Shown piece after piece: positions 34,969-43,365 of a stretch of DNA of 64,000 bases; the first letter of the stretch is position 1; each line of letters opens with the position of its first letter. The stretch is from DATLLN01 sp963720885. Its GTDB lineage: Bacteria; Actinomycetota; Thermoleophilia; Gaiellales; JAICJC01. The stretch spans positions 682,001 through 746,000 of the forward strand of contig CAVRGW010000006.1 in the NCBI GenBank assembly GCA_963720885.1, in the 5' to 3' direction. Position numbers and translations under genes: made by a program. The notes under the pieces were generated by a model. That model was not told the origin of the DNA, did not search any database, and saw only the letters and a program-made list of their open reading frames with translations.

Positions 34969-36389
34969 CCGACCGATCCCTCCATCTGCAGCTGGATCAG
35001 GCGGTTGAGCTCGACCGCGTACTCCAGCGGCAGCTCCTTGGTGATCGGCTCGACGAACCCGGCGACGATCATGCCGGACGCCTCCTCCTCGGAGAGGCCG
35101 CGGCTCATCAGGTAGAACAGCTGCTCGTCGCCGATCTTGGAGACGGTCGCCTCGTGGCCGATGTCGACGTCGTTCTCGTCGATGTTGATGTACGGATAGG
35201 TATCCGTCCGGCTCTCGTCGTCGATGATCAGGGCGTCGCAGACGACCTTCGACTTCGAGCCGACCGCGCCGCTGTTGACCTGCAGCAGACCGCGGTAGCT
35301 GGAGCGGCCGCCATCCTTGGAGATCGACTTCGAGGTGATCACCGAGGTGGTGTTGGGCGCCGCATGCGTGATCTTGCCGCCCGCGTCCTGATGCTGGTGC
35401 TTGCCGGCGAAGGCGATCGAGAGCACCTCGCCGTGAGCGCCCTCGCCGTTGAGGATGACGGCCGGGTACTTCATCGTGATCTGCGAGCCGAGGTTGCCGT
35501 CGACCCATTCCATCGTCGCGCCCGCCTCGGCGACCGCCCGCTTGGTGACCAGGTTGTAGACGTTGTTCGACCAGTTCTGGATGGTCGTGTACCGGCAGCG
35601 GCCGCCCTTCGCGACGTGGATCTCGACCACGGCCGAGTGCAGCGAGTCGCTGGAGTAGATCGGCGCGGTGCAGCCCTCGACGTAGTGAACGTAGGCGTCC
35701 TCATCGACGATGATCAGCGTCCGCTCGAACTGGCCCATGTTCTCGGCGTTGATCCGGAAGTAGGCCTGCAGCGGCAGCTCCACCTTGACGCCCTTGGGCA
35801 CGTAGATGAACGAGCCGCCCGACCAGACGGCCGAGTTCAGCGCGGCGAACTTGTTGTCGTTGTACGGGATGATCGTGCCGAAGTAGCGGCGGACGACGTC
35901 CTCGTGCTCGCGCAGCGCGGAGTCCATGTCCAGGAACAGCACGCCTTGCTTGGCGAGATCCTCCTGGAGGTTGTGGTAGACGACCTCGGACTCGTACTGG
36001 GCGCCGACGCCGGCCAGGTACTTCTTCTCGGCCTCGGGGATGCCCAGCTTGTCCCACGTCTCGCGCATGCCGTCGGGCAGGTCGTCCCACGAGTGGGCCT
36101 GCTGGTCGACCGGCTTCATGTAGTAGTAGATGCTCTCGAAGTCGATCGTCGAGAGATCGGCGCCCCACTTCGGCATCGGCCGGTCGACGAAGTGCCGGTG
36201 GCTCTTCACCCTGTACTCCGTCATCCACTCCGGCTCCGACTTGTGCGCGGAGATCTGGCGGACGATGTCCTCCGTCAGGCCGCGCTCCGTCTGGAACACC
36301 GGCGTGAAGTCGTCGTGGAACCCGTACTTGTACTCGCCGATCTGGGTTGCCTGGGTCTCTTCGGGGGTGAGCTCGGTGCGCTCAGCCAT
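34965..36389 (-). CDS. sufB: SufB, Fe-S cluster assembly scaffold
   Basis: 474 aa, full length for SufB, the subunit on which the nascent cluster is built. Signatures: VYVPKGVKVELPLQAYFRIN-like scaffold strands, CTAPIYSSDSLHSAVVEI with the conserved Cys, and C-terminal DIGHEATVSKIGDEQLFY. It starts at the base next to the sufC stop. Together with sufC and sufD it encodes the SufBC2D machine. Confidence 0.97.
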   Translation of the reverse strand: MAERTELTPEETQATQIGEYKYGFHDDFTPVFQTERGLTEDIVRQISAHKSEPEWMTEYRVKSHRHFVDRPMPKWGADLSTIDFESIYYYMKPVDQQAHSWDDLPDGMRETWDKLGIPEAEKKYLAGVGAQYESEVVYHNLQEDLAKQGVLFLDMDSALREHEDVVRRYFGTIIPYNDNKFAALNSAVWSGGSFIYVPKGVKVELPLQAYFRINAENMGQFERTLIIVDEDAYVHYVEGCTAPIYSSDSLHSAVVEIHVAKGGRCRYTTIQNWSNNVYNLVTKRAVAEAGATMEWVDGNLGSQITMKYPAVILNGEGAHGEVLSIAFAGKHQHQDAGGKITHAAPNTTSVITSKSISKDGGRSSYRGLLQVNSGAVGSKSKVVCDALIIDDESRTDTYPYINIDENDVDIGHEATVSKIGDEQLFYLMSRGLSEEEASGMIVAGFVEPITKELPLEYAVELNRLIQLQMEGSVG

Positions 36390-37157
36390 CTAGACCGCCT
36401 CCTCGACTACGCCGTACGGCGTGTAGCCATCGCGTTCAAGCTCGTCGGCCACCTCGGGTCCGCCCGAGCGGACGATCCGGCCGTCGACCAGCACGTGCAC
36501 GTGCTGCGGCTTGATGTAGCGAAGAAGCCGCGAGTAGTGAGTAATGACGAGCGCGCCCATCTCCGGGCCGACCAGGCTGTTGACGCCGTCCGCGACGATC
36601 CGCAGGGCGTCGATGTCGAGCCCGGAGTCGGTCTCGTCGAGGATCGCAATCTTCGGCCGCAGCATCGCCATCTGCAGCATCTCCATCCGCTTCTTCTCGC
36701 CGCCCGAGAAGCCGTCGTTCAGGTACCGGCTGGTCATCGAGCGATCGATCTTGAGCTGCTCCATGCTCTCCTGCAACAGCTTGCGGAACTCGGGGATGCG
36801 GATCGGGTTCTCGGTGCCGTCCTCGTCGCGCCGGTGCGCGTTGACGGCCATCCGCAGGAAGTTCGCCACGGTCACGCCGGGGATGGCCGCCGGGTACTGG
36901 AACGCGAGGAACAGGCCGAGCTGCGAACGCTCGTTGGGCTCGAGCTCGAGCACGTCCTCGCCGTTGAAGATCACCTCTCCGCCGGTCACCTCATATGCGG
37001 GGTGGCCCATCAGCACGTGCGCGAGGGTGGACTTGCCGGACCCGTTGGGGCCCATGATGGCGTGTACCTCGCCCTTGGAGAGCTCGAGGTCCACGCCCTT
37101 CAGGATCTCCGCGCCGTCGATCGACGCATGAAGGCCGCGAATGACGAGATCTGCCAT
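36390..37157 (-). CDS. sufC: SufC, ABC-type ATPase of the SUF machinery
   Basis: 255 aa. Walker A is MGPNGSGKSTLAHVLMG, the SufC-specific signature is FSGGEKKRMEMLQMAM, Walker B is IAILDETDSGLDIDAL, and the H-loop is VITHYSR. ATP hydrolysis reshapes SufB/SufD during cluster assembly. ATG 37157 is chosen over an upstream in-frame start because it matches the family. First gene of the SUF transcription unit. No SufR-type repressor precedes it, in contrast to many actinobacteria. Confidence 0.97.
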   Translation of the reverse strand: MADLVIRGLHASIDGAEILKGVDLELSKGEVHAIMGPNGSGKSTLAHVLMGHPAYEVTGGEVIFNGEDVLELEPNERSQLGLFLAFQYPAAIPGVTVANFLRMAVNAHRRDEDGTENPIRIPEFRKLLQESMEQLKIDRSMTSRYLNDGFSGGEKKRMEMLQMAMLRPKIAILDETDSGLDIDALRIVADGVNSLVGPEMGALVITHYSRLLRYIKPQHVHVLVDGRIVRSGGPEVADELERDGYTPYGVVEEAV

Positions 37158-37271
37158 GGTGGAGGTGATTCCTCTCGAAGGATTCAAGAACCGGACGGAA
37201 ACGCCCGACGAACACCCCAAGTGTAGCCCCTCACGGGGAATCCCAAACCACTCTCTGCTAGGCTGGGAGTC
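37158..37271. promoter_or_regulatory. Divergent promoter region sufC / tatA
   Basis: On the minus strand TACACT (around 37221-37226) with an upstream TTGGGA suggests the suf promoter. The spacer carries the short palindrome CCCC-GTGA-GGGG, a possible operator. On the plus strand TAGGCT (37259-37264) ends 7 nt before the tatA ATG, a leaderless arrangement. Confidence 0.5.
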
Positions 37272-37535
37272 ATGCCTGACGTTTCACCGATCCAGCTCAT
37301 CATCGTCCTGATCATCGCACTGGTGATCCTCGGCCCCAAGCGGCTTCCCGAGGTCGGACGCTCGCTGGGCAAGGGCATCCGCGAGTTCAAGGACTCCGTC
37401 ACCGGGAACGACACCGAGCCGCCGCCGCAACCGCCGGCCGCGTCGATCGATCCGCCCGCGCAGGCCGCGTACACGCCGCCGTCCCGCCGAGCAGGCGACC
37501 TCGCGCTCCGCCGACCAGTAGGGGACACACCGTGA
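37272..37535 (+). CDS. tatA: TatA, Sec-independent translocase subunit
   Basis: 87 aa: short N-terminal membrane helix (PIQLIIVLIIALVILGPK), the FGPK-like hinge (LGPKRLPEVGRSLGKGIREFK) and a Pro-rich tail. TatA oligomers form the pore for folded proteins. It is coupled to tatC by a GTGA overlap. Confidence 0.93.
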   Translation: MPDVSPIQLIIVLIIALVILGPKRLPEVGRSLGKGIREFKDSVTGNDTEPPPQPPAASIDPPAQAAYTPPSRRAGDLALRRPVGDTP

Positions 37536-38311
37536 AAGTCCCCCGCCGGGTGACGCCGGAAGAGCAGATCGACCTGGTCGATCATCTCGACGAGCTTCGC
37601 AGCCGCATCATCATCGTGCTGGCCGTGCTCGCCGTCGCCATGAGCGTGCTGTTCTGGCGGTCCGGCGAGATGCTCGATTTCCTGAAGCAGCCGCTGGTGG
37701 ACGCCGATCCGGCGTTCCAGGGCTTCCTGGCGACCAGCCCGCTGGACCCGATCATGACGTCGATCTCGATCGCGATCTACGGCGCGTTGATCATCACCCT
37801 GCCGGTGCTGACCTACCAGCTCTACGCGTTCGTCCTGCCGGCGTTCCCCGAGGAGCACCACAAGCACATCAAGCCGATGGTCTGGTCGGTGCCGATGCTG
37901 TTCCTGCTGGGCGTGGTGTTCGCGCTGGTACCTGGTCGTGCCGCCCGGCCCTGGACTTCCTGATCGGGTTCAATAACGACCAGTTCAACGTCCAGCTGAC
38001 GCGCTAAGGAGTACATCCAGTTCGTCCTGCTCACCCTGCTGGCGATGGGCATCGTGTTCGAGATGCCGATGGTGATGATGACGCTGGGCCGGCTGGGCGA
38101 TCATCAGTTCGGCGCATGATGAAGCGGCCACTGGCGGATCTCGATCGTGGCCCTGGCCGTGCTGGCGATGCTGCTGCCCGGCGTCGACCCGATCTCCTAC
38201 ATCGTCGAGTTCATCCCGCTGCTCGTCCTCTACGGGCTGTCGTACTTCCTGGTCAAGCTGGTCGAGCCCAAGCCCGCCTCACCGCCGCAGTCTGAGCCGA
38301 CGCCCGGCTGA
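37532..38311 (+). pseudogene. tatC: TatC, twin-arginine translocase receptor, interrupted by six small indels
   Basis: The first 130 residues are normal TatC (EEQIDLVDHLDELRSRI, membrane segments, FPEEHHKHIKPMVWSVP). From 37926 the frame breaks. TatC sequence can still be followed by changing frame: YLVVPPALDFLIGFNN, KEYIQFVLLTLLAMGIVFEM, MMKRHWRISI, up to VLYGLSYFLVKLVEPK and TGA at 38309. The changes needed are about -2 (37929), +1 (37944), +1 (38003), +1 (38099), -2 (38115) and +1 (38128), net zero, so the original frame returns. All lie within about 205 nt. TatC is needed for Tat export, tatA is intact and the residues remain conserved, so local sequence error is more likely than decay. 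Confidence 0.8.
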
Positions 38312-39504
38312 TGATCCTGGGCGCTGACTGGGTGCTGCCGGTCGACGGCGCGCCGATCGCCGGCGGCGCCGTGCGCGTCGAGGACGGCGAGATCGCCGAG
38401 GTGAGCGCCGGCCTGGAGCCCGACCAGCGGTTCGACGGCTGCGCGATCCTGCCCGGCCTGGTCAACGCGCACAGCCACCTGGAGTACGCCGGCATGTCGG
38501 GGTTCGGCGACGGGCGGCCGTTCGACGGCTGGATCGCCGACCACATCCGCCGGCGCGACGGGCTGGGGCGCGACGACTACCTGGCGCAGGCGCGGGCCGG
38601 CGTCGCCGAGAGCCTGGCGGGCGGAGTCACCACCATCGCCGACTGCTGCTACGCGGGCACCGTGGCCGACGCGGCCGCGGAGGTCGGGATGCGCGCGATC
38701 GTCTACCTGGAGGCGTTCTCGCGCCACGAGGTGTTCGACGTGCCGCTCGAGCGGCGGCTGGAGGCAATCGAGCCGCGTCCACTGGTCACCGTCGGCATCT
38801 CGCCTCATGCCCCGTACACGGTCGACCTCGAGGACTACCGCCGCTGGGTCGGGCTGGCCCGCGAGCGGGGGATGCCCGTCGCCACCCACCTGCTCGAGGG
38901 CAACCTGGACGAGCACCCGGCCGCGTACTTCCACGACGTCCTGGGCCGGGACACGGCCGTGATCCACGCTGTCAAGGCGGACGACGACGACATCGCGGTG
39001 TTCGCCGAGCTGGGCGTGCCGGTCGTGCACTGCCCGCGCTCGAACGCCCTGCTGGGCTGCGGCATCGCCCCCGTCCCGGCGCTGCGCGAGGCCGGCGTGC
39101 GCGTCGCGCTGGGCACCGACTCGCCGGCCTCCGCGCTGACCCTCGATATGTGGGACGAGATGCGGGCCGCGATCCTGCTGGCCCGGGCGGGCGCGGCCAG
39201 GCCCGACGTGCTGACCGCGGGCGACGTGCTGCGGATGGCCACCTGCGAGGGCGCCGCGGCGCTCGGCCTGCCCGACGGTCTGGGGACGCTGCGTCAGGGA
39301 GCCCCGGCGGACCTGATCGTGGTCGACCTCAATGGATCGCCATTCCTGCCGTGGGACGATCCCGAGGCCGCCGTCGTCTACGGCGGAACGCCCGGGCGGG
39401 TTGCGCTCGCGATGGTCGCCGGCCGGATACGCTTCAGGGCTGGAGGCGCAGCCGCCGATACGACCATGGCGAGCAGCGTCCGCGCTCGCATGATCGACGC
39501 CTGA
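38311..39504 (+). CDS. Amidohydrolase (aminohydrolase/chlorohydrolase type)
   Basis: 397 aa metal-dependent deaminase-type TIM barrel. Ligands: NAHSHLEYAG, His in VATHLLEG, His in VIHAVKAD, and Asp in LGTDSPAS; the N- and C-terminal parts form the usual beta-sandwich. Patterns (ISPHAPYTV, HCPRSNALLGCGIAPV) fit the S-adenosylhomocysteine/aminodeoxyfutalosine/guanine deaminase group, but the substrate cannot be decided. ATG 38311 overlaps the tatC stop (TGATG). Confidence 0.85.
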   Translation: MILGADWVLPVDGAPIAGGAVRVEDGEIAEVSAGLEPDQRFDGCAILPGLVNAHSHLEYAGMSGFGDGRPFDGWIADHIRRRDGLGRDDYLAQARAGVAESLAGGVTTIADCCYAGTVADAAAEVGMRAIVYLEAFSRHEVFDVPLERRLEAIEPRPLVTVGISPHAPYTVDLEDYRRWVGLARERGMPVATHLLEGNLDEHPAAYFHDVLGRDTAVIHAVKADDDDIAVFAELGVPVVHCPRSNALLGCGIAPVPALREAGVRVALGTDSPASALTLDMWDEMRAAILLARAGAARPDVLTAGDVLRMATCEGAAALGLPDGLGTLRQGAPADLIVVDLNGSPFLPWDDPEAAVVYGGTPGRVALAMVAGRIRFRAGGAAADTTMASSVRARMIDA

Positions 39505-39515
39505 CTGACACCACC

Positions 39516-40292
39516 ATGCTGTTCGAAAAGATCCGCCGTACCCAGAAGCCCGTCTTCATCTTCCTCGCCCTGATCTTCGGGATCGGCTTCGTGTTCCTGG
39601 GCGTCGGCTCCGGCGCCGGCGGCCTCAACCCGCTCGACTTCCTGAACTCGAGCAGCGGGTCGTCCAGCATCAACGACCTCAACGACAAGGTGCGCAGCAA
39701 CCCGCAGGACGCGAATGCGTGGCTGCAGCTCGCGCAGGCGTACTCGGCCGACGGTCAGACCGAGCCGGCGCTGGGCGCCTACCAGCAGTACCTGCAGCTG
39801 AAGCCCGACGACAAGAACGCGCTGCTCTCGGCGGCCGGCCTGTACGAGCAGTCGGCGCAGCAGACGGCACAGAAGGGCTCGGTCTACCAGCAGCAGCTGC
39901 AGGACCTGCAGGGCACGACGACGGCCGGCGGCATCAACACGCTGAAGTTCTCGTCCTCGCTCCCCTCGCCGATCATCTCCAACCTGACGACGCCGCTGCA
40001 GCAGCAGGTGCAGGGCTACCAGACACAGGTGGCGACGGCCCTGACACAGGCGATCGCGATGTGGAAGCGGGTGCTCAAGCTCGACCCCACGAACTCGGTG
40101 TACTGGCGCTCGATGGCACAGGATGCCCTCAACGCGCAGGACTATTCGACGGCGGTGCCGGCGGTCAAGAAGATCCTCAAGCTCGAGCCCGACGCGCCGG
40201 ACAAGGCGCAGCTGCAGAAGCTGGTCAAGCAGCTGGAGCCACTGGCCAAGGCCTCGCAGTCGCAGTCCGGCACGACCACGCCGGCGCCCTAG
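39516..40292 (+). CDS. Membrane-anchored TPR protein
   Basis: 258 aa: one N-terminal membrane helix (PVFIFLALIFGIGFVFLGV), then a Gly/Ser linker and at least three tetratricopeptide-like repeats (DANAWLQLAQAYSADGQTEP, then SVYWRSMAQDALNAQDYSTA), with a Gln-rich insert in the middle. A protein-interaction role outside the cytoplasm is likely. It follows the amidohydrolase by 11 nt and ends 3 nt before the convergent sigma-factor gene. Confidence 0.8.
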   Translation: MLFEKIRRTQKPVFIFLALIFGIGFVFLGVGSGAGGLNPLDFLNSSSGSSSINDLNDKVRSNPQDANAWLQLAQAYSADGQTEPALGAYQQYLQLKPDDKNALLSAAGLYEQSAQQTAQKGSVYQQQLQDLQGTTTAGGINTLKFSSSLPSPIISNLTTPLQQQVQGYQTQVATALTQAIAMWKRVLKLDPTNSVYWRSMAQDALNAQDYSTAVPAVKKILKLEPDAPDKAQLQKLVKQLEPLAKASQSQSGTTTPAP

Positions 40293-40295
40293 GCG

Positions 40296-41516
40296 CTAGC
40301 CGTCGTCGGAGCCGCCGCTGTGCTTCGAGCCGCCGGATCCACCTGAGCTCCCCGAGCCGCCGGAGCTGCCCGACCCGCTCCCGGAGCTGCCGCTGCCCGA
40401 GTTATCGGTGGTCGACGACCCGGAGCCGGACGTCGTCTTGCCCGACCCGGACTCGGCCAGGTCGTGTGCGCTGTCGGAGCCACGCGGCCCCTCGCCTTCC
40501 GCCCCGCGGCCGCCTCCGCCGCCGGGTCCGGAGTTGCCGCCGTGGTCGTCGCCGGCGCGACCGGGGTGGTCGTCCGCGTGCTCCGGCCGTGAGATCGGCG
40601 CGCTGGGCGCGGCCGGCGCGGAGTGCTGTGGCGCCGCCGGATGAGGCGGCGCTCCGTGCTCCGCTTGCACCGCCTCGTAGACCGCAGCGCCCCCGCCGCC
40701 GACCAGCGCAACGGTGGCCGCCGCGACCGCTGCGGCCTTCGCGCCGAACAGCCCGCCCAGCGTGCCGCCGGTCTTGAGGCCGACGGCCGCCAGCGGGAAC
40801 AGGGCGGCCAGCCCGGTGGCCTGCGTGCTGATCGCCCGCTCGAACCGGCGGCAGCTTCGGCAGGTCGCCGCATGGAGGCGCGCACGTGCGCCCTCGCCCC
40901 GACCGCACTCGCCATCGTGGCGGGCGGACAGCGCCAGCTGCGCGTCGTCACAATCCAGGTCGGCGGCGTCCGCCAGCGCCTGCAGGCTCTTGCGGGCGCG
41001 AAAGATCAGCACCTTGACGTTGGACTCGCTCACCCCAAGCACCTCGGCGATGTCGGCGTAGGCGAGACCCGAGAGCTCGCGCAGGACGAGGGCCGACCGC
41101 TGCTGCTCGCCGAGGCGGTCGAGGCCGATGCGAAGCACCTCGAGGTCGACCGACAGCTCTGCCGCGTGCTGCAGGGAGACGTCCTCGGACGGCTGCGTCT
41201 CGGCGACGTCGTCGATTGCCACGGAGAGCTTGCGGCGGCGGATGCGGTCGATCGATGCATTTCGCGTGACTCGGTACAGCCAGGGGCGGGCCTCCGCGAA
41301 CCCGGGAGCGCCATCGGCGCTGACCCGGGTCGCGGCCAGGAACGCGTCCTGGACAGCCTCTTCGGCGTCCGCCCGGTTGCCGAGCATGCCCTCCGCGTAG
41401 CGCACCAGCTCGGGCTGGAGCTCGCGATAGAGCCCGTCGAGGTCGCTCGACGTGCCGGGCGTGACGGCGGTGATCCCCACAGCGGCAGTATTGACGTGAG
41501 ACTCAGCCCGTGCCAC
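40296..41516 (-). CDS. ECF sigma factor fused to a zinc-finger/membrane C-terminal extension
   Basis: 406 aa. Residues 25-185 are a normal ECF sigma factor (sigma2 NRADAEEAVQDAFLAA and WLYRVTRNASIDRIRRRK; sigma4 GLAYADIAEVLGVSESNVK). The extra 220 aa contain a ZAS-like zinc motif (His215-x3-Cys219-x2-Cys222, plus C189, H200, C204), a hydrophobic segment (about 255-282) and a Gly/Ser/Asp-rich tail of about 120 aa. This looks like a sigma factor carrying its own membrane-tethered anti-sigma module. GTG start, 3 nt after the stop of the His-rich gene. Confidence 0.85.
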   Translation of the reverse strand: MARAESHVNTAAVGITAVTPGTSSDLDGLYRELQPELVRYAEGMLGNRADAEEAVQDAFLAATRVSADGAPGFAEARPWLYRVTRNASIDRIRRRKLSVAIDDVAETQPSEDVSLQHAAELSVDLEVLRIGLDRLGEQQRSALVLRELSGLAYADIAEVLGVSESNVKVLIFRARKSLQALADAADLDCDDAQLALSARHDGECGRGEGARARLHAATCRSCRRFERAISTQATGLAALFPLAAVGLKTGGTLGGLFGAKAAAVAAATVALVGGGGAAVYEAVQAEHGAPPHPAAPQHSAPAAPSAPISRPEHADDHPGRAGDDHGGNSGPGGGGGRGAEGEGPRGSDSAHDLAESGSGKTTSGSGSSTTDNSGSGSSGSGSGSSGGSGSSGGSGGSKHSGGSDDG

Positions 41517-41518
41517 CC

Positions 41519-41905
41519 TCAGCCATCGGAACCGTGGCCGTCGTCACCACCACCGGGGCCAGAGTTGCCGCCACCGTGGTCGTCGCCCGACTCAGCCTCG
41601 CCGTGGTGATGTCCGCCACGGTGGTGATGCGGCCCGTCCTCGGCATGGTTGCGGCCGTCGTCGCCGCCCCGGTTGCGGCCGAGGTCGTCGCTGGGCTCCG
41701 CCTCGTGGTGGCGGACCTCGGTGGCGCCGTGCCGCTCGGGCTCGGCCTCGCGATGGCGATCCGTCGAGGCCGCCGCCGTGGTGCCGGTGGCGCCGGTCGT
41801 CCCGGCGGTGTCATCGGCGCCGTTCGCGGCCAGGGCCGCGGCGCCGCCGCCGGCCGCCAGCGCGGTGCCGAGGGCGACGGCGATCAGAGGATTTCGGAGC
41901 TTCAT
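41519..41905 (-). CDS. Secreted His/Asp/Gly-rich low-complexity protein
   Basis: 128 aa. A clean signal peptide (MKLRNPLIAVALGTALAAG, cleavage near ALAANG) precedes a mature part very rich in His, Asp, Glu and Gly (DGPHHHRGGHHHGEAE), suggestive of metal binding. GAGAGGTG precedes the ATG. Directly upstream of the ECF sigma gene with a 2-nt gap, so likely co-expressed; the sigma factor tail has similar composition. No family recognised. Confidence 0.7.
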   Translation of the reverse strand: MKLRNPLIAVALGTALAAGGGAAALAANGADDTAGTTGATGTTAAASTDRHREAEPERHGATEVRHHEAEPSDDLGRNRGGDDGRNHAEDGPHHHRGGHHHGEAESGDDHGGGNSGPGGGDDGHGSDG

Positions 41906-42005
41906 GGTGTGTTCACCTCTCGTTGGGGATGACCTTCACCATTCACCACGCGCGAGTCGCGAAATGGTTACACCGCCGTCCGCAGCCGCCCGTACCGTCC
42001 CCTCC

Positions 42006-43106
42006 GTGATCAAGTACCTCGGCTCGAAGCGGCTGCTGGCGCCGCTGATCGGCGATGCCGCGCAGGCGCTGGAAGCGCGCGCCGCCGCCGACCTGTTCGC
42101 CGGCACGACCCGCGTCGGCCAGGAGCTGCGGCGGCGCGGCATCACCGTGCTCTCCAGCGACACCGCCGCCTACAGCGAGGACTTCGGCATCGCCTACCTG
42201 GAGGAGGGCGACCGGCGGCGGCTGGCCGAGCTGCTCGGGGCGCTGCGCGCCGCTCCCCCACGCCGGGGGTATTTCACCCGCACGTTCTGCGAGGAGGCCC
42301 GCTACGTCCACCCGGACAACGGGATGCAGATCGACGGCGCGAGGGCGGCTATCGACCAGCTCGACCTCGACCGGTCGGAGCGCGGGTTGCTGCTGACGAG
42401 CCTGATCGAGGCGGCCGACCGGGTCGACTCGACGGTCGGGGTCCAGATGGCGTACCTCAAGCGCTGGGCGCCGCGGGCGCTGCAGCCGCTCCAGCTGCGC
42501 GAGCCGGCACGGGTGCCTGGACCGCCGGGCACCGCGGTGCGGCGCGACGCCAACCAGCTGGCCGGTGAGCTCGACGGCATCGACGTCGCGTACCTCGACC
42601 CGCCGTACAACCAGCACTCGTACTTCGCGAACTACCACGTGTGGGAGACCCTCCATCGGGGCGACGAACCCGACCACTACGGCGTCGCCTGCAAGCGCGT
42701 CGACTGCCGCTCGACCAAGTCCGCCTACAACTCCCGCCGCGCGGCGGGCGACGCGCTGGCCGACCTGATCGCCCGCACCACCTCGACGTGGATCCTGCTC
42801 TCGTTTTCCGACGAGAGCTTCCACGACCTCGACGCGGTCGGCCGGCTGCTGGCCGAACGCGGGCGGGTCGGCGCCGTTGCGGTCGGCTCGCGGCGCTACG
42901 TCGGCGCCAGCATCGGCATCCACAACCCGCAGGGCGAGCGCGTCGGCACCGTTTCCCACCTGCGCAACACCGAGGTGCTGTTCGTGTGCGGGCCGTCACA
43001 GAGCGGCGTCGACGCGGTCATCGAGTCAGGTCGACGGCACGGCGCGCTTCCTCTTCGTACCGGTTCCGCGCGTAGCCGGTCAGCAGGTATGAGAGCGGCA
43101 TCCTGA
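42006..43106 (+). CDS. Adenine-specific DNA methyltransferase (D12/Dam class)
   Basis: 366 aa. D12-class N6-adenine methyltransferase: start IKYLGSKRLLAPLIGD, SAM-binding FAGTTRVGQELRRRG, and catalytic DPPYNQHSYFANYHVW. No restriction endonuclease or specificity gene is adjacent, so it is an orphan, perhaps regulatory or a remnant of a defence unit. TACCGT ends 7 nt before the GTG (leaderless). The last 30 or so codons overlap the convergent gene by 89 nt and are low complexity, so the true C-terminus may be shorter if a frame error exists. Confidence 0.88.
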   Translation: MIKYLGSKRLLAPLIGDAAQALEARAAADLFAGTTRVGQELRRRGITVLSSDTAAYSEDFGIAYLEEGDRRRLAELLGALRAAPPRRGYFTRTFCEEARYVHPDNGMQIDGARAAIDQLDLDRSERGLLLTSLIEAADRVDSTVGVQMAYLKRWAPRALQPLQLREPARVPGPPGTAVRRDANQLAGELDGIDVAYLDPPYNQHSYFANYHVWETLHRGDEPDHYGVACKRVDCRSTKSAYNSRRAAGDALADLIARTTSTWILLSFSDESFHDLDAVGRLLAERGRVGAVAVGSRRYVGASIGIHNPQGERVGTVSHLRNTEVLFVCGPSQSGVDAVIESGRRHGALPLRTGSARSRSAGMRAAS

Positions 43107-43365
43107 TCGGGTGGTGCTGCATCTGCCAGACGTGGCAGAGCTCGTGGGTCAGCAGGTCGTCGTCGGGGACGGGGCGGCGCATCAGGATCACCAGGTGCGT
43201 GGCGTAGCCGTCGAAGCGGCGCAGCGGGGGCACCCAGCGGAAGGCCCAGGGGACGATCACGACCCGGACGTGGCCGGTCCGCACCGGCCGCGGGTAGAGC
43301 TCCAGCGTGTCCAGCCTGGCCTTGGCGCGACGCAGCGCGGCGCGCCGCTCCGCCGCCGTCCTCAC
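43018..43365 (-). CDS. Small HExxH metallopeptidase-like protein
   Basis: 115 aa. A zincin-like motif HELCHVWQ lies at about residue 77 with a Glu-rich helix after it (NRYEEEARRAVD), similar to DUF4157/SprT-like minimal metallopeptidase folds. No signal peptide. GTG 43365 overlaps the stop of the preceding membrane protein (GTGA). Third gene of the FtsH-like operon. Activity unproven. Confidence 0.65.
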   Translation of the reverse strand: MRTAAERRAALRRAKARLDTLELYPRPVRTGHVRVVIVPWAFRWVPPLRRFDGYATHLVILMRRPVPDDDLLTHELCHVWQMQHHPIRMPLSYLLTGYARNRYEEEARRAVDLTR

